From: Thermoguttaceae bacterium
Lineage (GTDB): Bacteria > Planctomycetota > Planctomycetia > Pirellulales > Thermoguttaceae
DNA: 64,000 bases
Direction: 5' to 3'
Assembly: GCA_017407125.1 (NCBI GenBank)
Contig: JAFQXE010000003.1
Coordinates: 62,001-126,000 of the forward strand
Part shown: piece by piece, positions 32,637-40,140 of the stretch
How the letters are laid out: each line of letters begins with the position of its first letter
How positions within the stretch are numbered: the first letter of the stretch is position 1
Notes under the pieces: generated by a model
Told to the model about the DNA's origin: nothing
Seen by the model: only the letters and a program-made list of their open reading frames with translations
The model's database searches: none
Made by a program: the position numbers and the translations under genes

Positions 32637-32979
32637 ATCTTCGTTTCGCCATCAGCTTTTCCAAGTCGTATCCCTTCTCTTTCAGAGCGAAGGTAAGAGC
32701 TTTCTGGAAATAATAGTATCGGCGATGCTGCTGCGCTTTCTTTCTGGCGTAGAAGAAGCATTTCTCTACAATCGACGGGGGAATAATCTGGTCTTCCGCC
32801 AGGTCAATGACGGCGTCAATATAGGCTTTTTGTTCGTCTGTCAGAGCGTACAGTTCCGCTTTGTAAACGTCTGCGTCCAAATATCTCTGTTGAGCGGAGC
32901 ATACAGAATCAAAGCGACCGGTTCCAGCCAGAACGGCGCAAAATAACGCAGCAGCAAATTGTCGGCGAGTCAGGGACAT
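32635..32979 (-). CDS. Small secreted protein
   Basis: A 114-aa product with a signal peptide, MSLTRRQFAAALFCAVLAG, whose RRQF resembles a Tat motif; cleavage is likely at SVCSA-QQ (residue 29). The mature part is helical and charged, with a YYYF cluster and basic end (LEKLMAKRR). I recognise no family. The gene is monocistronic, convergent with the unknown at 32010, and its stop abuts the double-hairpin element. GGA before the ATG gives at best a weak ribosome binding site. Confidence 0.65.
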   Translation of the reverse strand: MSLTRRQFAAALFCAVLAGTGRFDSVCSAQQRYLDADVYKAELYALTDEQKAYIDAVIDLAEDQIIPPSIVEKCFFYARKKAQQHRRYYYFQKALTFALKEKGYDLEKLMAKRR

Positions 32980-33069
32980 GATATAATCCGTAGGTAAAAT
33001 ATCTGTTTAGTCTATTACAATACCCTATCTTAGCGTTTTTTGATAATTAGAGCAAGAGGGAATTTTTAA

Positions 33070-33155
33070 TTAGGAATTAGGAATTCGGAATGCGGAATTA
33101 CGCAAAGCGCTGCTCAAAAACAACTCCTCACTCCTCACTCCTAATTCCTAACTCT
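33070..33155. repeat. Heptad element with mixed arms (GGAATTA left, CTCCTCA right)
   Basis: AATTAGG/AATTCGG/AATGCGG units, centre ACGCAAAGCGCT, then CTCCTCA/CTCCTCA/CTCCTAA/TTCCTAA units. As at 18961-19056 the arms are of different families. Confidence 0.85.
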
Positions 33156-33163
33156 ATGGACTA

Positions 33164-33191
33164 TTGCTTTACTTCAAAAAAGATGTATAAT
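33164..33191 (+). promoter_or_regulatory. Promoter of the TIM-barrel gene, predicted leaderless
   Basis: TTGCTT (33164-33169), 16 bp, TATAAT (33186-33191). The A of the ATG is at 33198, 7 nt after the -10 box, so transcription would start at or next to the start codon. Confidence 0.65.
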
Positions 33192-33197
33192 TAAAAT

Positions 33198-34121
33198 ATG
33201 TTTTACATAGGGTACAATACTAACGGACTGCCGAAACATTCGCTGGAAGAGTCGCTGGAACTGGCGGCGCATAACGGGTTTGCCGGTTTGGGTCTGACGG
33301 TCGATTACGGACTGCTTCAGCCCGGCGCGGCGCAAACCGCAGAGCAGATTCAGACGCTGCGAAAATGGAAGGCGGAGCGGGGATTTCGATTCGTTCTGGA
33401 AACCGGGGCGCGGTTCCTGCTCAACCCGGAAGTCAAGCACGAACCGACGCTCATTTCCCCGTCGGTCGTCGAGCGATTTCAGCGGGTCGAGTTCTATAAA
33501 CGCGTTATCGACATGGCGGCGCAAATCGGGACGGACTGCGTGTCGATCTGGTCTGGCCGCTGTCCGGACGGGTCTGGCAGAACGGCGTCGACGATTGACG
33601 CTCCCGGCGCGTTTCTGTTCTGGCATCTTATCGAAGGGCTGACTCAGACGCTGGACTACGCGGCGGAAAAAGGGGTCAGCGTCGCCTTTGAGCCGGAGCC
33701 GGGCATGTTCATTTCCAACATGCAGGAATTTCAGACGCTGTTAGAATACCTCGACGGCGACAAGCGGCTAAAGCTGACAATCGACGTCGGGCATCTGGTT
33801 TGTAACGGCGAACCCGTTCGCGAAACGATTCTGCAATGGAAAGACCGCTTGGTCAACATTCATCTGGAAGACATGAAACGCGGCGAGCATAAACATCTGC
33901 CCTTCGGTCAGGGCGACGTCGACGTCAACGAAGCCCTTGCCGCCTTGCGCGAGGCGAATTACAGCTACGGCGTTTACGTTGAGCTGTCCCGAGAATCCCC
34001 CCAGGCGGGCAAACGCGGCTGGACGAATCTGACAACGCCGGAAGAACAAGCCGCCTTTGAGGACGAGGCAAGAGCGCTTGCCGAGTCCGCTCAGGAGATA
34101 AAAAACGGGTATATTCGGTAA
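33198..34121 (+). CDS. Sugar phosphate isomerase/epimerase family protein (TIM barrel)
   Basis: A 307-aa protein of the xylose-isomerase-like/AP-endonuclease-2 TIM-barrel family. MFYIGYNTNGL starts the first strand. VSVAFEPEPGMF, LTIDVGHLVCNGE and LVNIHLEDMKRGEHKHLPFGQGDVD carry the acidic and His metal ligands, and YGVYVELSRESP ends the barrel. Members epimerise or isomerise sugars and inositols; the substrate is unknown. No sugar catabolic genes are adjacent. Its promoter leaves almost no 5' leader. Confidence 0.85.
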   Translation: MFYIGYNTNGLPKHSLEESLELAAHNGFAGLGLTVDYGLLQPGAAQTAEQIQTLRKWKAERGFRFVLETGARFLLNPEVKHEPTLISPSVVERFQRVEFYKRVIDMAAQIGTDCVSIWSGRCPDGSGRTASTIDAPGAFLFWHLIEGLTQTLDYAAEKGVSVAFEPEPGMFISNMQEFQTLLEYLDGDKRLKLTIDVGHLVCNGEPVRETILQWKDRLVNIHLEDMKRGEHKHLPFGQGDVDVNEALAALREANYSYGVYVELSRESPQAGKRGWTNLTTPEEQAAFEDEARALAESAQEIKNGYIR

Positions 34122-34128
34122 CAATGTT

Positions 34129-34500
34129 ATAGCTTCTAGCTCCTAGCCTCTAGCTTCTAGCTTTTCCTATTAGCGTCTAACTTAAAATCTATCAGCTTAG
34201 AGTTACAAACATCCAAGCTAATGGCTAGAAGCTAATAGCTAACAGCTTATCCTGTTCTAGCTCCTAGCCTCTAGCTTCTAGCTTTTCCTGTTAGCGTCTA
34301 ACTTAAAATCTATCAACTTAGAGTTACAAGCATCCAAGCTAATGGCTAGAAGCTAATAGCTAACAGCTTATTCTGTTCTAGCTCCTAGCCTCTAGCTTCT
34401 AGCTTTTCCTGTTTACGTCTAACTTAAAATCTATCAGCTTAGAGTTACAAACATCCAAGCTAATGGCTAGAAGCTAGCAGCTAACAGCTTATCCAATCAG
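34129..34500. repeat. Three tandem copies of a 121-bp hairpin unit (GCTTCTA heptads)
   Basis: AGCTCCTAGCC recurs at 34138, 34259 and 34380, a spacing of exactly 121 bp. Each unit has CTAGCTC/CTAGCCT/CTAGCTT heptads, a conserved centre (GCGTCTAACTTAAAATCTAT) and inverted AGCTAAT/AGCTAGA/AGCTAAC heptads, so each folds on itself. This fills the 382-bp gap between convergent genes; no terminator or gene is visible. Confidence 0.92.
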
Positions 34501-34503
34501 CGT

Positions 34504-35535
34504 CTATTTGGTTTCTTTAAGCCATTCCGCAATAACCCAGCCGACTTTTGCCAGCGACAGCGCCGAGCAGTTTGACGGGACGTCGTCCATCGTGTGCCAG
34601 TACGGATAATCGAAGTCTATGATGTCAATACAGGGGATATCGCCGCGGCTGTGAAGCATTATATGGTCGTCGTTGATATCGTATTTTGTCGTGGGAATAA
34701 ACTCTTTGACTTTGAGCCGGGCGGCGACTCGCCAGATTTCTCGAGCGATGGGGGAACTGTCGCGCCACGACATCGAAACGCGTTCGTAGTAAATTTGTAA
34801 ATCGGAGTCGCCGACCATGTCCAGCAAAACGCCCTTGACGTATTTGTATCCCCGCTGGGGATTGGCGGCGTACTGTGACGCAAAAAACTCCGACCCGACG
34901 AAAAAGCGTCCGGTTCGGGAAAACAGAAACTCTTCCGCGTCCAGGAAAACGAAATCGACGCCGTATTTGGGATTGATCGCGGTTTGTCCCTTTTCCATCC
35001 ACGTCGCCAGTTCCATTAAAATAGCGGTTCCGCTGGCGCCGTCGTTCGCTCCGACAAAGCGTCCTTTGGGATTGCGTTTGTCGTTCATCGGGTACGGAAG
35101 CGTGTCGTAATGCGTACACAGCAGAATGCGTTCCGTTCTTTCAGGACGCCATCGGACGATAATATTACAGCCCCGCGTTTTCTCTTTCGTCAGCGGGTGC
35201 GGGTAGTCGAAAAGCTGCCGTTCAACTTTGCAGTCAAACTGTTTGAAGTAGTTGATTATATATTCCTGCTGACGCTTCATGCCCTCCGACCCCGTACAGC
35301 GCGGACCGATGTCGCACAGCGCTTTGAGATGTTCCATCGCCTGCTGACCGTTAAACGGGATGTCCGACAGCCGGAGTTTACTTTGGTATTTCGGCGTGAG
35401 CGGCTTGCGCCCGGAGAACCATGAAAACTGCGCGGCGGCGATTGCTGCTGCAACAACAATTCCGGTAAATGCAACAACGGCGATGATACGATTTCTTTTA
35501 TGGCGCATGTCAGGTTCGTTTTCGGTATTGTTCAT
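34504..35535 (-). CDS. M28-family metallopeptidase, glutaminyl-cyclase-like
   Basis: The 343-aa protein has a short cytoplasmic N-terminus, one membrane helix (about 17-37) and an extracytoplasmic M28 domain. Metal ligands and catalytic residues are seen in LLCTHYDT, GANDGASGTAILMEL (Asp), FLDAEEFL (Glu-Glu), VGDSD and PYWHTMDD (His). The spacing of these motifs and the short length resemble glutaminyl-peptide cyclotransferases of the same fold, so it may cyclise N-terminal Gln rather than cut peptides; I cannot decide. The ATG directly follows C-rich heptads. Confidence 0.85.
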   Translation of the reverse strand: MNNTENEPDMRHKRNRIIAVVAFTGIVVAAAIAAAQFSWFSGRKPLTPKYQSKLRLSDIPFNGQQAMEHLKALCDIGPRCTGSEGMKRQQEYIINYFKQFDCKVERQLFDYPHPLTKEKTRGCNIIVRWRPERTERILLCTHYDTLPYPMNDKRNPKGRFVGANDGASGTAILMELATWMEKGQTAINPKYGVDFVFLDAEEFLFSRTGRFFVGSEFFASQYAANPQRGYKYVKGVLLDMVGDSDLQIYYERVSMSWRDSSPIAREIWRVAARLKVKEFIPTTKYDINDDHIMLHSRGDIPCIDIIDFDYPYWHTMDDVPSNCSALSLAKVGWVIAEWLKETK

Positions 35536-35537
35536 AA

Positions 35538-35594
35538 TTTAGGGAATAGGGAGTAGGAAATAGGGAATAGTTATACTATTGCCTAATCCCTAAA
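35538..35594. repeat. Heptad inverted repeat, GGGAATA type
   Basis: Purine arm GGGAATA/GGGAGTA/GGAAATA/GGGAATA (35541-35570), then CTATTGC/CTAATCC/CTAA. It joins the peptidase start to the stop of the next gene, and the right arm encodes the last residues of the methyltransferase. Confidence 0.85.
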
Positions 35595-36799
35595 ATCGCG
35601 TATTTGTCAAACAAAAGCAGCGTCGGCGCGTCCGGCGGGGCGGAATTGGGGAATCCCAACTTTTTGAGAAATTCCTCCGGTTCGGGAACGGCTCCCCGTT
35701 TTTTTACTATTATACGGTCAACGCCTTTTTGTTTCAAGCCCTGTTTGACTCTTTTCGCGTTGAGCGGGAAAACTTCCTCGATTTCAAACGCTGTTACAAA
35801 CGGAGACGTCAGTAGTTCGTTTGATCCTAAATACCCGCCGGGAGAAAGTTCTGCTAAACCAAATCGCTGACAGAACGCAGGAACAAGTCCGGACGTCGAC
35901 AGCGACGGCGCAGGCGCGTAAATGTACTTGCAGTCGCTCGGCTGAAGAGTCTTTTGGGATTGAAACGTCAACACGCCGGATCGTTTCGGCGCTGGCACGG
36001 AAAAAGATTCAACGCCGCTTTCAGTTACAATCGTTGCGCGAATCGTGTCGCCCGGTCGGCTTTCGAATCCGAACCAGCCGACGGCTTGCTTACATTCGCC
36101 GTTATGCTCGATCCATTCCCATTGAGCGTTTTGACGCCACGGCTCTGGAATGCTCGCGCCGGGCGCCGACTTGACAATAACCCGTCCAACGCGGCTGACA
36201 AGCTGGTCGATGAACTCCCGGGGCGGCTGAAAGAAATCTGCGTTGGTCGTTCTTCGCCCACCGGGGCGTCTGTCCGGGTCGATATGAACGAGATTGCAGT
36301 TTGACAAATCGAATTCTTCCGCTGAACAGCAACAGACTTTCGCGTCAGTTCCCGCCAAACGACAGTTGGTTTGAGCGAACAGCGCAGTTGTTGGGTCGAT
36401 GTCAACCCCAACGGACGGAACGGCATTCGCGAACGCGATTAGATCCCCGCCGATGCCGCAGCAGAGGTCGGCAAAACGAACGTTTTCAGACGACAACTCC
36501 TTCAACGCAGCGTCGCGTTTGTACTGAGCAATCAAAGAATCCGTCGCCTGTTGAAGCCCTTTGTCTGTTACAAGCAAGAAGGGAATGTCCGGGAACTTGC
36601 GCTTGATCTTCTCGCTCAGCGCAAGCTGACCCGATATAGCGACGGCGCGGTCAAAGGGGAGTTCTTTTCTAATCGCCGCGTCCAGCTTGAAAGAATCGGG
36701 ATAATCGGCGATTCGTTGACGCCAGAGATTGAGCGTTTCCAGACCGTCGTCTGAAACCAGCCAATCGCCCTGTGATTTCGGAACTAAACTCTGGGACAA
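35576..36799 (-). CDS. Class I SAM-dependent methyltransferase with C-terminal THUMP-like domain
   Basis: The 407-aa protein has a helical N-terminus, a Rossmann methyltransferase domain (ADLCCGIGGDLIAFA at about 110-124, VGVDIDP, HIDPDRRPGGRR) and a C-terminal domain with LFDKYAILGIRQ at the end, as in THUMP-like methyltransferases widespread in bacteria. The substrate is unknown, possibly RNA. The only in-frame start near the N-terminus is a TTG at 36799, overlapping GTGAGGAG heptads, so the start is uncertain. The final GIRQ and TAG come from the GGCAATAG heptads. It is transcribed toward the M28 peptidase, on the minus strand before it ends at 35576. Confidence 0.82.
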   Translation of the reverse strand: MSQSLVPKSQGDWLVSDDGLETLNLWRQRIADYPDSFKLDAAIRKELPFDRAVAISGQLALSEKIKRKFPDIPFLLVTDKGLQQATDSLIAQYKRDAALKELSSENVRFADLCCGIGGDLIAFANAVPSVGVDIDPTTALFAQTNCRLAGTDAKVCCCSAEEFDLSNCNLVHIDPDRRPGGRRTTNADFFQPPREFIDQLVSRVGRVIVKSAPGASIPEPWRQNAQWEWIEHNGECKQAVGWFGFESRPGDTIRATIVTESGVESFSVPAPKRSGVLTFQSQKTLQPSDCKYIYAPAPSLSTSGLVPAFCQRFGLAELSPGGYLGSNELLTSPFVTAFEIEEVFPLNAKRVKQGLKQKGVDRIIVKKRGAVPEPEEFLKKLGFPNSAPPDAPTLLLFDKYAILGIRQ

Positions 36800-36805
36800 C
36801 TCCTC

Positions 36806-36895
36806 ACCCCTATTGCCTACTGCCTCCGTGGGTTAAAACCCACGGCTACTAATATTGAACCGCTACGCGGTACTAGAAGAAGCGCTTTGCGCTCC
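36806..36895. repeat. Double-hairpin element, copy 3, with heptads
   Basis: CTATTGC/CTACTGC heptads, CCGTGGGT-TAAA-ACCCACGG (from 36826), spacer CTACTAATATT, GAACCGCTACGCGGTACTAG to 36876, then GCGCTTTGCGC. It fills the gap between two minus-strand genes. Confidence 0.85.
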
Positions 36896-36903
36896 GTTAT
36901 TGA

Positions 36904-38430
36904 TTATTTTCCCCCAAGCTTTTTTCTTATCTGTGCCTTTTTGTCACGCAAGACAGCGCTTTCTTCCCGGTTGCGGTAGAACTCGTCCAGAGGGAAACAG
37001 CCGCTGATGATGCCGTTGCGCGGCGCGGTTGTGCAGTCGCTGAACGTGCGGCAAATGCGGCGTTTGTCAAGCGGTCTGCCTGCCAGCGAGTCGGCGATAA
37101 TATCAGGATAGCACAAAACCATGCGTCCGATGCCTGCCATGTCCGTCCAGCCGGCGCGGACGACCGCCTGCGCCACCTGCGGCAGGAAATCCTGAAAATA
37201 CGTGTATCCCGTTCCGATAATCGGGAGAGACGGGAATCGTTCCTTGACTTTTCGCACCTCGTTTAGCATGCGGAACGCGCCCAAGAGCGGGTCTTCCGGC
37301 GGCTGATAGGCGTCGGACGCCGGGAAGAATGTTGGGCGCGAGGCGTGCGGCGTGTAATACGGCGAGCAGGCGGTCAGGTTGAGCAGATCAATATGCGCCG
37401 TCGGTTTGGGGCTGTCTGCTGTCGGCTGGGCGGTTACCATCTCGATGAGTTGAATCGGTTCCGTCAGGTCGATTTCCATCGGGTTGTTTCGATTCAAACC
37501 GAAGCCGGAATACGGCAGCGAGTATTCTACCGGAACGCCTCGACCCAGCTTGCCGGGTTCCGCATCGTTCGGATCTGGCTGATAGGGAACCATGTCGAAC
37601 AGCGACATGCGAACGCCAATCATCAGACCCGGGCACGCAGCGCGAATTTTGTCGATAATAATTCGCATGAATCGGGTTCGATTTTCCAACGATCCGCCGA
37701 AATCGCCGGGACGGTCGTATGCGGAAAGCAGTTCATGACCAAGGTATCCGTGACAATGTTTGACGTCGACGAAGTCAAAGCCCGCTCGCTGAGCCGCTTT
37801 TGCCGTTTCGACGTAACAGTCTGTCAACTCGTAAAGTTCTTCATCGGTGAGAATTTTGGAATCGTCGTTCGGGTCGATCCCCTTGCGCTTGTCCAAAACC
37901 GGGTGATGATACGCAATTCTCGGTTCGGGGCCTGCCGTAGTCGGGATAGACTGCCGCCCGGAATGGGTCAGCTGCAAGCCCAAAAGCAAATCTGAAGACG
38001 AACCGGCGCCAAAAGCGTTCTCGTGAGCTGTGATAACTGTCTGACGCAATAATTCCAGAGACTTGTCGACGTTGTCCGGATTGTAGTACAGCTGACGAGG
38101 ATTGGCGCGCCCGTCTGGACGAACGGCAAACGCTTCGCCGCCAAAAATGACCTTTGCGCCGGAGCGTCCAAAATTACTCCATCGGCGTAGCACGGTTTCT
38201 GACGGGCTGCCGTCCGGATTGGCGTCCCAGCCTTCCATGGGATGAATCGCCCAGCGGTTGCCGACGATTTTAGTTCCAATCGCCAGCGGCTGCGCCATGG
38301 GCGACCCCTGCTCTTCCGAAAGGATTTCGTCGTCGCAGGGAAGGTCAATTCCGAGTTCAGCGCAGTAGTTTTTGAACTGCTCAACGTTTTCTAACGCGCC
38401 GATCTTTTGGTACTTTTTGGGTTGAGTCAT
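36904..38430 (-). CDS. NADH:flavin oxidoreductase, Old Yellow Enzyme family
   Basis: A 508-aa FMN-binding TIM-barrel oxidoreductase. NRWAIHPMEGWDANPDG starts the barrel (FMN loop), VIFGGEAFAVRPDGRANPRQLY follows, LQLTHSGRQS carries the FMN contact, and DFVDVKHCHGYLGHELLSAY holds the substrate His. The GGSLENRTRF and IIGTGYTYFQ segments end the FMN site. A C-terminal segment, CRTFSDCTTAPRNGIISGC, is cysteine-rich, but no clear iron-sulfur motif of the 2,4-dienoyl-CoA reductase type is seen. The substrate is unknown. The ATG follows C-rich GCAACTC heptads. Confidence 0.87.
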   Translation of the reverse strand: MTQPKKYQKIGALENVEQFKNYCAELGIDLPCDDEILSEEQGSPMAQPLAIGTKIVGNRWAIHPMEGWDANPDGSPSETVLRRWSNFGRSGAKVIFGGEAFAVRPDGRANPRQLYYNPDNVDKSLELLRQTVITAHENAFGAGSSSDLLLGLQLTHSGRQSIPTTAGPEPRIAYHHPVLDKRKGIDPNDDSKILTDEELYELTDCYVETAKAAQRAGFDFVDVKHCHGYLGHELLSAYDRPGDFGGSLENRTRFMRIIIDKIRAACPGLMIGVRMSLFDMVPYQPDPNDAEPGKLGRGVPVEYSLPYSGFGLNRNNPMEIDLTEPIQLIEMVTAQPTADSPKPTAHIDLLNLTACSPYYTPHASRPTFFPASDAYQPPEDPLLGAFRMLNEVRKVKERFPSLPIIGTGYTYFQDFLPQVAQAVVRAGWTDMAGIGRMVLCYPDIIADSLAGRPLDKRRICRTFSDCTTAPRNGIISGCFPLDEFYRNREESAVLRDKKAQIRKKLGGK

Positions 38431-38431
38431 T

Positions 38432-38573
38432 TTAGTTGCGAGTTGCGAAATTTTAAATAGACGCGAATGCGTTCTTCTAAAACCGCGTAGCGGTTTAATA
38501 TTAATAGCCGTGGGTTTTAACCCACGGAGCGAGTTGCGAGATTTTTAAAATGGAATTCTTTACTAATTGCGAA
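38432..38573. repeat. GTTGCGA heptads and double-hairpin element, copy 4
   Basis: GTTGCGA units (38433-38447), ACGCGAATGCGTT, TTCTAAAACCGCGTAGCGGTTT (38474 on), spacer AATATTAATAG, CCGTGGGT-TTTA-ACCCACGG to 38527, then GTTGCGA again. It lies between nadE and the flavin oxidoreductase. Confidence 0.85.
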
Positions 38574-40061
38574 TTATTCTGTGAATTTACTTGTCATAGG
38601 ACGCTGTTTTTGCGCCAGCGGGCTAGACGTCAAATACAGTCCCGGCGGGCATTGACGTCGTTTGAACTCATTGCGGTTGTAAAGTTTCAACGCCAATTCA
38701 ACGGCTGAACGATCAAACCCGGCGGCAACGATTTCTTCCAGCGACTTTTCCTGTTCAACAAACATTTTCATAATCGGGTCGAGAACGGGATAATCGGGAA
38801 TAGAATGGCGGTCTTCCTGATGAGGCCGCAGTTCCGCAGACGGGACGCGGTCAATCGTGGAAACGGGAATAATCTCTTTTCCGGCGTGTTTGTTAATCCA
38901 GCGTGACAACGCCCAGACGTCGGTTTTCCAAAGGTCAATCAGAACGCTCAAGCCGCCAACCAGGTCGCCGTAAAGCGTGCCGTAGCCAACGGAGCCTTCC
39001 GACTTGTTGGACGTATTGAGAACGACTCGCCCGGTGCGGTTGCTCAGCGCCATGAGATAAACGCCTCGAAGCCGCGCCTGAAGATTTTGATCGGTCAGGT
39101 TTTGCGGATCGCGCTGAGCGTCAAACTGTTTCAGAACCGGAGCAAGGACTTTGTTAAAGGCGTCATACGGTTCTTTAATAGGCAGAGAATGAAGTTTCAA
39201 GCCCAAATTGTCTGCCAGCAGTTTGGCGTCGCGAAGCGTTTCGTACGAGGAATACTGACTTGGCATTGTAACAGCCGTAACGCGATTCGGTCCCAAAGCG
39301 CCAACCGCCAACGCGGCAACCAGAGCGGAGTCGATTCCGCCAGACAGACCAATAACCGCGCCGTCGAAACCGTTCTTTTCGACGTAGTCTTTAATTCCCA
39401 TCGTCAACGCGTGGTAGACGTCTTCCAGACGCTTTTCTTCCAGATCCTGCGGGAGAACGGAACCGACGTCGACCTGAATTGGTTCGTCGTCCAGCGAGCA
39501 AATGACGATGTCTTCTTCCCAGCGTTTGGCGGAAGCGATAACCTGTCCTTTTTCGTTACAGACAAACGAGCCGCCTTCAAACATGAGCGAATCCTGTCCT
39601 CCAACAAGGTTGCAGAAAACGCCCGGCTTGCCGCGTTCGGCGCAGAGGTTTTTGAACTCTGTGTAAATCAGCTGATTGGGGTTGATGTTAAACGAAACGG
39701 GATTGGTTTCGATAAGAATTTTATAGTCGACAGAGTCGTCTTCCTTCCTGAATTTACCGTATTCCAAAACGCGATGGTCGATTGGCGAACCGGGGTGTCG
39801 GAAAATCAAATTTGCTTTGCATTCGGGAAGCTTTTTGGAAACCTTCTCCCACGCCTGTTTATAGGCGCGAACGAATCCTGTATTGAATCGGAGGTCTTCC
39901 AGCGGGAAACCGCTCAACGCCCCAAACGGAAAGACAATCCAGTCGTCTTCCGTCCAGGAATCCAGGTTGGGAATCTTGTTGAACGCGTCGAGAATCTTCG
40001 CTCCCGACTTATCGAAATCGCCCGGTATCGGGTTAAGCTGAATAATGGCTATTTTTGTCAT
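38574..40061 (-). CDS. nadE: NAD+ synthetase with a degenerate N-terminal glutaminase domain
   Basis: The C-terminal synthetase domain (about 215-495) amidates nicotinate adenine dinucleotide. The PP-loop GLSGGIDSALVAAL is at 238-251, with TMPSQYSS, NTSNKSE, GTLYGDL, KTDVWAL and PSAELRPHQEDRHSIPDY all conserved. The N-terminal half is nitrilase-like in its first strands and in the VGGQDSLMFEGGSFV segment. It is about 40 residues shorter than usual and lacks the catalytic triad. The Glu of the family motif FPELALTG is Phe46 (FPFGALSG), and the Lys and CED Cys loops are missing (residues 60-120). The enzyme therefore probably uses free ammonia. A second small nitrilase is not seen nearby. Confidence 0.88.
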   Translation of the reverse strand: MTKIAIIQLNPIPGDFDKSGAKILDAFNKIPNLDSWTEDDWIVFPFGALSGFPLEDLRFNTGFVRAYKQAWEKVSKKLPECKANLIFRHPGSPIDHRVLEYGKFRKEDDSVDYKILIETNPVSFNINPNQLIYTEFKNLCAERGKPGVFCNLVGGQDSLMFEGGSFVCNEKGQVIASAKRWEEDIVICSLDDEPIQVDVGSVLPQDLEEKRLEDVYHALTMGIKDYVEKNGFDGAVIGLSGGIDSALVAALAVGALGPNRVTAVTMPSQYSSYETLRDAKLLADNLGLKLHSLPIKEPYDAFNKVLAPVLKQFDAQRDPQNLTDQNLQARLRGVYLMALSNRTGRVVLNTSNKSEGSVGYGTLYGDLVGGLSVLIDLWKTDVWALSRWINKHAGKEIIPVSTIDRVPSAELRPHQEDRHSIPDYPVLDPIMKMFVEQEKSLEEIVAAGFDRSAVELALKLYNRNEFKRRQCPPGLYLTSSPLAQKQRPMTSKFTE

Positions 40062-40140
40062 GGATATTAAAATTGTTATTGGTTACATGTTCAAATTATA
40101 CAAAGTTCTGTTCTCGCTAAGCGATGTAACAGAACGCGAT

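Noticed and set aside
34129-34500. Regular repeats that could suggest a CRISPR array
   Set aside because: The units are 121 bp, contiguous and contain inner inverted heptads; there are no unique spacers and no cas genes.
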